DNA of 64,000 nt from JAGVSR01 sp031413815 (GTDB taxonomy: Bacteria > Pseudomonadota > Alphaproteobacteria > Rhizobiales > Hyphomicrobiaceae), in assembly GCA_031413815.1 (NCBI GenBank), contig JANOFU010000058.1:1-64000 (forward strand). The letters run 5' to 3'. The notes beneath the pieces were generated by a model, which was given only the letters and a program-made list of their open reading frames with translations, was not told the DNA's origin and did no database searches. The position numbers and the translations under genes are program-made. Positions 60,312 through 64,000 of the stretch are shown one piece after another; positions within the stretch are counted from its first letter, which is position 1, and the number at the start of each line of letters is the position of its first letter.

Positions 60312-61462
60312 TGAAGGGCACGATGACGATACAGGCTGTGAAAGCCGCGTCTGCCTTGTCGCCGATCGAAGAGATCGTCGAGGAGATGCAGAACGGGCGC
60401 ATGGTTGTGCTCGTCGATGCCGAGGACCGCGAGAACGAGGGCGACCTTGTCATCCCCGCGCAGATGGCGACGCCGGACGCCATCAACTTCATGGCCAAGT
60501 ACGGCCGCGGCCTCATTTGCCTGACGCTCACGCAATCGCGCGCGCAGGACCTTCGGCTTGAGGCCATGGTGCGCGCCAACGCCTCCCGCAATCGCACGGC
60601 GTTTACACAATCGATTGAAGCGCGCGAGGGGATTTCAACCGGCATCTCGGCGTTTGACCGGTCGCGCACCATTTCAACGGCCATTGACCCAGGCAAGGGG
60701 GCCAACGACATCGTGTCTCCGGGGCATGTGTTCCCGCTGGTCGCGCGCGAAGGTGGTGTGCTGGTGCGTGCCGGGCACACGGAGGCTTCGGTCGATCTGG
60801 CGCGGCTCGCAGGACTGCTGCCTGCCGCCGTGATCTGCGAGATTATGAACGACGACGGGACGATGGCGCGGATGCCGGATCTGGTGCCGTTTGCCAAGAC
60901 ACACGGCCTCAAGATCGGCGCGATCGAGGACTTGATCGCCTACCGGTTGAAGAATGATCGCATCGTCAAGCCGGTCGCACGAACACGCATTGAAACCAGC
61001 ACGGCAGGGACTTTTGACCTGCACGTATACGAGACCACTGTTGAACCGGCCGAGCATTTGGCGCTGGTCAAGGGCAACGTGCAGAAGGGCGGACCTGTTC
61101 TGGTGCGCGTGCATGCCGTCAACGTGTTGCAGGATCTGATCGGCGTGGGTGGGCTCAGCGAGCCGGGCTCGGCCGTTGCGCAGTCGATGCGTGCCATCGA
61201 GAAAGAGGGCCGCGGTGTCGTGGTTCTCATTCGCGATTTGCGCGCCAAGTCGATGTCGGACTGGGTATTGCGGCAAACCGAACCACACGGCAAGGACGAT
61301 GCGGCGAAGGAACGCCGGCAGGTCGAGATCGGGATCGGCTCGCAAATTTTGCGCGATCTTGGGATCAGCGACATGACGCTGCTGACCAATTCGCCGGCGC
61401 ACGTTTACGTCGGGCTTGAAGCTTTCGGGCTGCGCATCACCGGCACGCGGGCAATCGAGTAA
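60311..61462 (+). CDS. ribBA: Dihydroxybutanone-phosphate synthase with degenerate GTP cyclohydrolase II domain
   Basis: 383 residues. The RibB domain (about 15-215) is intact: VDAEDRENEGDLVIP, GHVFPLVAREGGV, GHTEASVDLARLAGL and CEIMNDDGTMAR. The C-terminal half aligns with GTP cyclohydrolase II, but the zinc-cysteine block (normally SECLTGDVFGSxRCDCG) reads VRVHAVNVLQDLIGVGG with no cysteines, so that activity is probably lost. Such degenerate fusions are known in alphaproteobacteria. The symbol follows the family; the functional part is RibB. Overlaps ribE by one base at TGATG. Confidence 0.9.
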   Translation: MKGTMTIQAVKAASALSPIEEIVEEMQNGRMVVLVDAEDRENEGDLVIPAQMATPDAINFMAKYGRGLICLTLTQSRAQDLRLEAMVRANASRNRTAFTQSIEAREGISTGISAFDRSRTISTAIDPGKGANDIVSPGHVFPLVAREGGVLVRAGHTEASVDLARLAGLLPAAVICEIMNDDGTMARMPDLVPFAKTHGLKIGAIEDLIAYRLKNDRIVKPVARTRIETSTAGTFDLHVYETTVEPAEHLALVKGNVQKGGPVLVRVHAVNVLQDLIGVGGLSEPGSAVAQSMRAIEKEGRGVVVLIRDLRAKSMSDWVLRQTEPHGKDDAAKERRQVEIGIGSQILRDLGISDMTLLTNSPAHVYVGLEAFGLRITGTRAIE

Positions 61463-61467
61463 GCGCG

Positions 61468-61986
61468 ATGGTCCACGAGATATCAAAACGCGGTGGCGGG
61501 GATTTGGCGTTGCAGACGGGCCCCGGTGTCCGCGTGCTGATTCTTGAGGCGCCCTACTACCAGGATGTCACTGACGAATTGATCAAGGGTGCAACGGCGG
61601 TTCTCGACGGGGCCAAAGTAGGCTATGACCGTTTCGCTGTGCCTGGCGCATTGGAACTTCCCCAAGCCCTGGCCGCGGTCATCGCACAGGGGCTGTTTTC
61701 GCCCGCCCACGGCACACCGGGGTACTCTGGCGTCTTGGCGATCGGATGCGTGATCCGGGGCGAGACATCGCACTACGGCATTGTTTGCAATGCAACGAAC
61801 CACTGGCTGATGGACCTCGCAATTTCACATAAGATTCCACTGGGAAATGCAGTGCTGACTGTTGATACCAAGGACCAAGCGATGGCGCGGGCTACTGGAG
61901 GTGCGGACGGCAAAGGCGGAGACGCCGCGCGCGCATGTCTCCGGCTCGTTTGGCTGGCGGCCAACGTCGGAAAGTACGGCGCATGA
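61468..61986 (+). CDS. ribH: 6,7-dimethyl-8-ribityllumazine synthase
   Basis: 172 residues. Lumazine synthase block VPGALELPQAL and the RGETSHYGIVCN phosphate site with its catalytic histidine, then NAVLTVDTKDQAMARATGGA. Makes the lumazine substrate of RibE. Begins 5 bases after ribBA and ends ATGA-overlapped with nusB, so the four genes form one operon with tight coupling. Confidence 0.95.
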   Translation: MVHEISKRGGGDLALQTGPGVRVLILEAPYYQDVTDELIKGATAVLDGAKVGYDRFAVPGALELPQALAAVIAQGLFSPAHGTPGYSGVLAIGCVIRGETSHYGIVCNATNHWLMDLAISHKIPLGNAVLTVDTKDQAMARATGGADGKGGDAARACLRLVWLAANVGKYGA

Positions 61987-62510
61987 AAGCGCAAAAACAA
62001 AAAAAACCGCCGTCCGACGGTCCGATGCCGCGCAGTCAAGCGCGCATGGGCGCTGTGCAGGCGCTCTATCAGATGGATCTGGCGGGCACTGACGTCAGCG
62101 ATGTGATTGGCCAGTTTGAATCCCTGCGCTTTGGTCCGCGCAAGCCAGCGCAATCGGAGGGCGAAGAACCGAGTGCGGATCTTGAGAACGCCGATGCGAC
62201 GTTCTTCTCAGAAATCCTGCATGGTGTCGTCCGCCGTCAACGGGACATCGACCCGATGGTCGATGAACAATTGGCGACCGGTTGGCGATTGGTGCGAGTT
62301 GATTCGATCCTGCGTGCCATTCTGAGAGCCGGCGTGTTTGAGCTGATGGAACGGCCCGACGTGCCTGCGCGCGTCGCCATCAACGAGTACATCAACGTCG
62401 CACACGCGTTCTTCGATGAAGACGAGCCACGTGTCGTCAACGGCGTTCTCGACAAGCTTGGCCGCCGCTTGCGGCCCGCCGAATTCGAAGGCAAGCGGAC
62501 GCCCACATAG
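61983..62510 (+). CDS. nusB: Transcription antitermination factor NusB
   Basis: 175 residues. Basic N-terminus (MKAQKQKKPPSDG), then SQARMGAVQALYQMDLAG and FFSEILHGVVRRQRDID, ending VINEYINVAHAFFDE-like block (AINEYINVAHAFFDEDE). Partner of NusA and S10 in rRNA antitermination. The ATG at 61983 overlaps the ribH stop (ATGA), deciding it over the longer frame at 61935. The ribH-nusB-thiL order is common in alphaproteobacteria. Confidence 0.94.
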   Translation: MKAQKQKKPPSDGPMPRSQARMGAVQALYQMDLAGTDVSDVIGQFESLRFGPRKPAQSEGEEPSADLENADATFFSEILHGVVRRQRDIDPMVDEQLATGWRLVRVDSILRAILRAGVFELMERPDVPARVAINEYINVAHAFFDEDEPRVVNGVLDKLGRRLRPAEFEGKRTPT

Positions 62511-62523
62511 ACTCGAATCTGGG

Positions 62524-63543
62524 ATGAGCGGCATGTCGGCAGATCTTCCTCGCCGGATTTTGAGCGAAGCTGACTTGATTGCGACGTATCTCGCTCCGCT
62601 TGCCAAGTCGTTTCCCGGCGCGTGGGGACTTCGCGACGATGCGGCGCTCATCACGCCGCCATCCGGGTGTGATTTGGTCGTCACAACGGATGCCGTGGCA
62701 GCTGGTGTTCACTTTTTTCCCGACGATGCCGCCGCAGACATTGGGTGGAAAGCGTTGGCCGTGAATGTCTCAGATCTCGCCGCAAAGGCGGCTGAGCCGT
62801 TGGCCTACCAAATGGCATTGTCGTTCCCTGATGCGCCGGAGCGGCTTTGGATGGCACAGTTTGCCGAGGGACTTGCGGAAGCTCAGGCCACATTCGGTAC
62901 TGTTCTATCGGGCGGGGACTGCGATCGCCGGCCGGGACCGCTGTCGGTCACCATCACCGCCTTTGGCAGCGTGCCCAAGGGCCGTGCTGTGCAACGGACC
63001 ACCGCGCGCGCGGGGGATCACTTGTTTGTTTCCGGTACGCTGGGGGATGCAGCACTGGGGCTGAAACTGCGGCGTGATCCTGCGCTTGTGCAGACCTGGA
63101 GCTTGTCGAGCCATGCGAGCGATCATCTGGTGCAACGCTACCTGCGGCCGGCCCCGCGGTTGCACCTTCGCAAGGCGCTTCGCGTGCATGCTGCCGCGGC
63201 GATGGATCTGTCCGATGGGTTGGCGAAGGACTTATCGCGCATGTGCATCTCATGCGGAGCAGGCGCCCACATCCGCATGCGGGATGTTCCGCTGTCGGAC
63301 CCGGCGGCGCAGGTTCTATCCAAAGATGCCAATCAGCTGCAATCGATTCTGTCAGGTGGCGACGACTATGAACTCCTCGTCGCGGTGCGTCCCGGCGACT
63401 GCGGGGCTTTCAAAGATGCAGCGCAATTATCAGGCATTTTGGTCACGGAAATCGGGGTTGTGACCGGTGAAAGCGGCGTTGTGCTTGAAAATCGCGACGG
63501 CAAGGTTGTGCAACTCGGCAACCAAGGCTGGGAGCATTTTTGA
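62524..63543 (+). CDS. thiL: Thiamine-monophosphate kinase
   Basis: 339 residues. ThiL phosphorylates thiamine monophosphate to the active diphosphate. Motifs: LRDDAALITPPSGCDLVVTT, TDAVAAGVHFFPDDA, VNVSDLAAKAAEP and GDCDRRPGP, with ILSGGDDYELL near the C-terminus. Start is ATG 62524 or 62533 in frame (GGGA precedes the latter); the longer ORF from 62416 lies within nusB. 14 bases after the nusB stop codon. Confidence 0.94.
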   Translation: MSGMSADLPRRILSEADLIATYLAPLAKSFPGAWGLRDDAALITPPSGCDLVVTTDAVAAGVHFFPDDAAADIGWKALAVNVSDLAAKAAEPLAYQMALSFPDAPERLWMAQFAEGLAEAQATFGTVLSGGDCDRRPGPLSVTITAFGSVPKGRAVQRTTARAGDHLFVSGTLGDAALGLKLRRDPALVQTWSLSSHASDHLVQRYLRPAPRLHLRKALRVHAAAAMDLSDGLAKDLSRMCISCGAGAHIRMRDVPLSDPAAQVLSKDANQLQSILSGGDDYELLVAVRPGDCGAFKDAAQLSGILVTEIGVVTGESGVVLENRDGKVVQLGNQGWEHF

Positions 63544-63773
63544 TGCACTGCGCCCGCATGGCCACACCCAATTGAAGACGCGTCGTCGCACCAGGTATTA
63601 CATGCATGCGATCCAGTGCTTTGTGAGCGGGAGAGACGTCGCGCGCTCTTGGAAAAGTGTCTTGCTTTGGCCATATGCGTGAAAGACAAGTGCCGTGACG
63701 GTAGCGCCAGCAATCGCTGCCTCGTGATTGACAAGGTGAGCCCATCACGAACGAGTTCCCAATCGGAGACGCT

Positions 63774-64000
63774 ATGCCCGGAAGCGGTCGCAGGACCACG
63801 CGCGCGGGGGCTGTGTCCGCTGCAGCGCGCGGAACGCTGTTGCGCTTTTCCGCACTCGTTGCTGTGTCTGCCGTCGTGTTGTCGGCGATGGCTGTAGCGG
63901 CGCGTGCGCAAGCCAACGAAGCCAACTGGTGGGACGGCATCCCAGGATTTGGTGTGCCGAGCTATTCCAACAAGCCCAAGACGGAAAAGACGCCAGCCAA
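63774..64000 (+). CDS. Exported protein, N-terminal part (runs off right edge)
   Basis: The frame starts at the ATG at 63774, GGAGA upstream, and is open to the window end. The first 45 or so residues are an Arg-rich N-terminus with a hydrophobic segment (TLLRFSALVAVSAVVLSAMA), then a mature start ANEANWWDGIPGFGVPSYSN. This looks like a signal peptide and a Trp/Gly-rich mature region. The rest of the protein is not seen and the family is not recognisable. 230 bases separate it from thiL. Confidence 0.65.
   Translation, partial: MPGSGRRTTRAGAVSAAARGTLLRFSALVAVSAVVLSAMAVAARAQANEANWWDGIPGFGVPSYSNKPKTEKTPA

Overview
The window looks like the chromosome of an alphaproteobacterial methylotroph of the Hyphomicrobiales, probably Hyphomicrobium-like. 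The evidence is a lanthanide-type methanol dehydrogenase (XoxF) with its cytochrome and binding-protein partners, a complete fhcCDAB formyltransferase/hydrolase complex, an operon for methanofuran and tetrahydromethanopterin (H4MPT) synthesis, and serine hydroxymethyltransferase. Alphaproteobacterial markers agree: a short-chain ALA synthase, NDUFA12-like and DUF2155 proteins, class II NrdJ, an LdtR/L,D-transpeptidase pair, and clustered rib-nusB-thiL. The assignment is inferred from gene content; no rRNA or tRNA was found.

Layout. 1-4.4 kb: N-terminus of gltB, an Hsp20 gene with a probable RNA-thermometer leader, an exported pentapeptide-repeat protein and an exported DUF1194 protein. 4.4-9.2 kb: fhcB-A-D-C (minus strand). 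9.3-25.1 kb: methanol-oxidation island with an MxaD-like protein, a beta-propeller, two unknown exported proteins, a SoxYZ-like carrier and zinc hydrolase of the quinoprotein relay, xoxF, two near-identical cytochrome genes (xoxG and a lipoprotein version), xoxJ, a rhodanese-like protein, and a PQQ-associated ABC exporter-type cluster resembling the lanthanide-utilisation (lut) genes. 25.3-32.7 kb: one tightly overlapping operon in which a DUF protein and a taurine/nitrate-type ABC importer precede mfnB, a folB-like gene, mfnE, a flavoprotein, a DHPS-like protein and a DUF447 protein. 32.7-33.8 kb: an AbiEii-type nucleotidyltransferase with a small partner.

33.8-45.1 kb is mostly housekeeping: a lipoprotein, a CinA-like protein, an RlpA-like protein, DUF2155, the NDUFA12-like protein, and nrdJ behind a probable NrdR box. 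45.1-46.9 kb holds an HNH-like gene of lower GC and a dense patch of dispersed palindromic repeats. 47.1-55.6 kb: hemB, an extensin-like protein, a CoA hydrolase, ldtR and its L,D-transpeptidase, an exported truncated globin, and hemA. 55.7-63.5 kb: an OhrR-like regulator, glyA, nrdR, ribD, ribE, ribBA, ribH, nusB, thiL. A secreted-protein gene runs off the right edge.

How it fits together: XoxF oxidises methanol in the periplasm and passes electrons to XoxG. Formaldehyde is carried by H4MPT and methanofuran, the cofactors made by the 28-33 kb operon, and Fhc releases formate. GlyA serves the serine cycle. The least explained parts are the second, membrane-tethered XoxG, the importer inside the cofactor operon, and several exported proteins of unknown role in the quinoprotein cluster.
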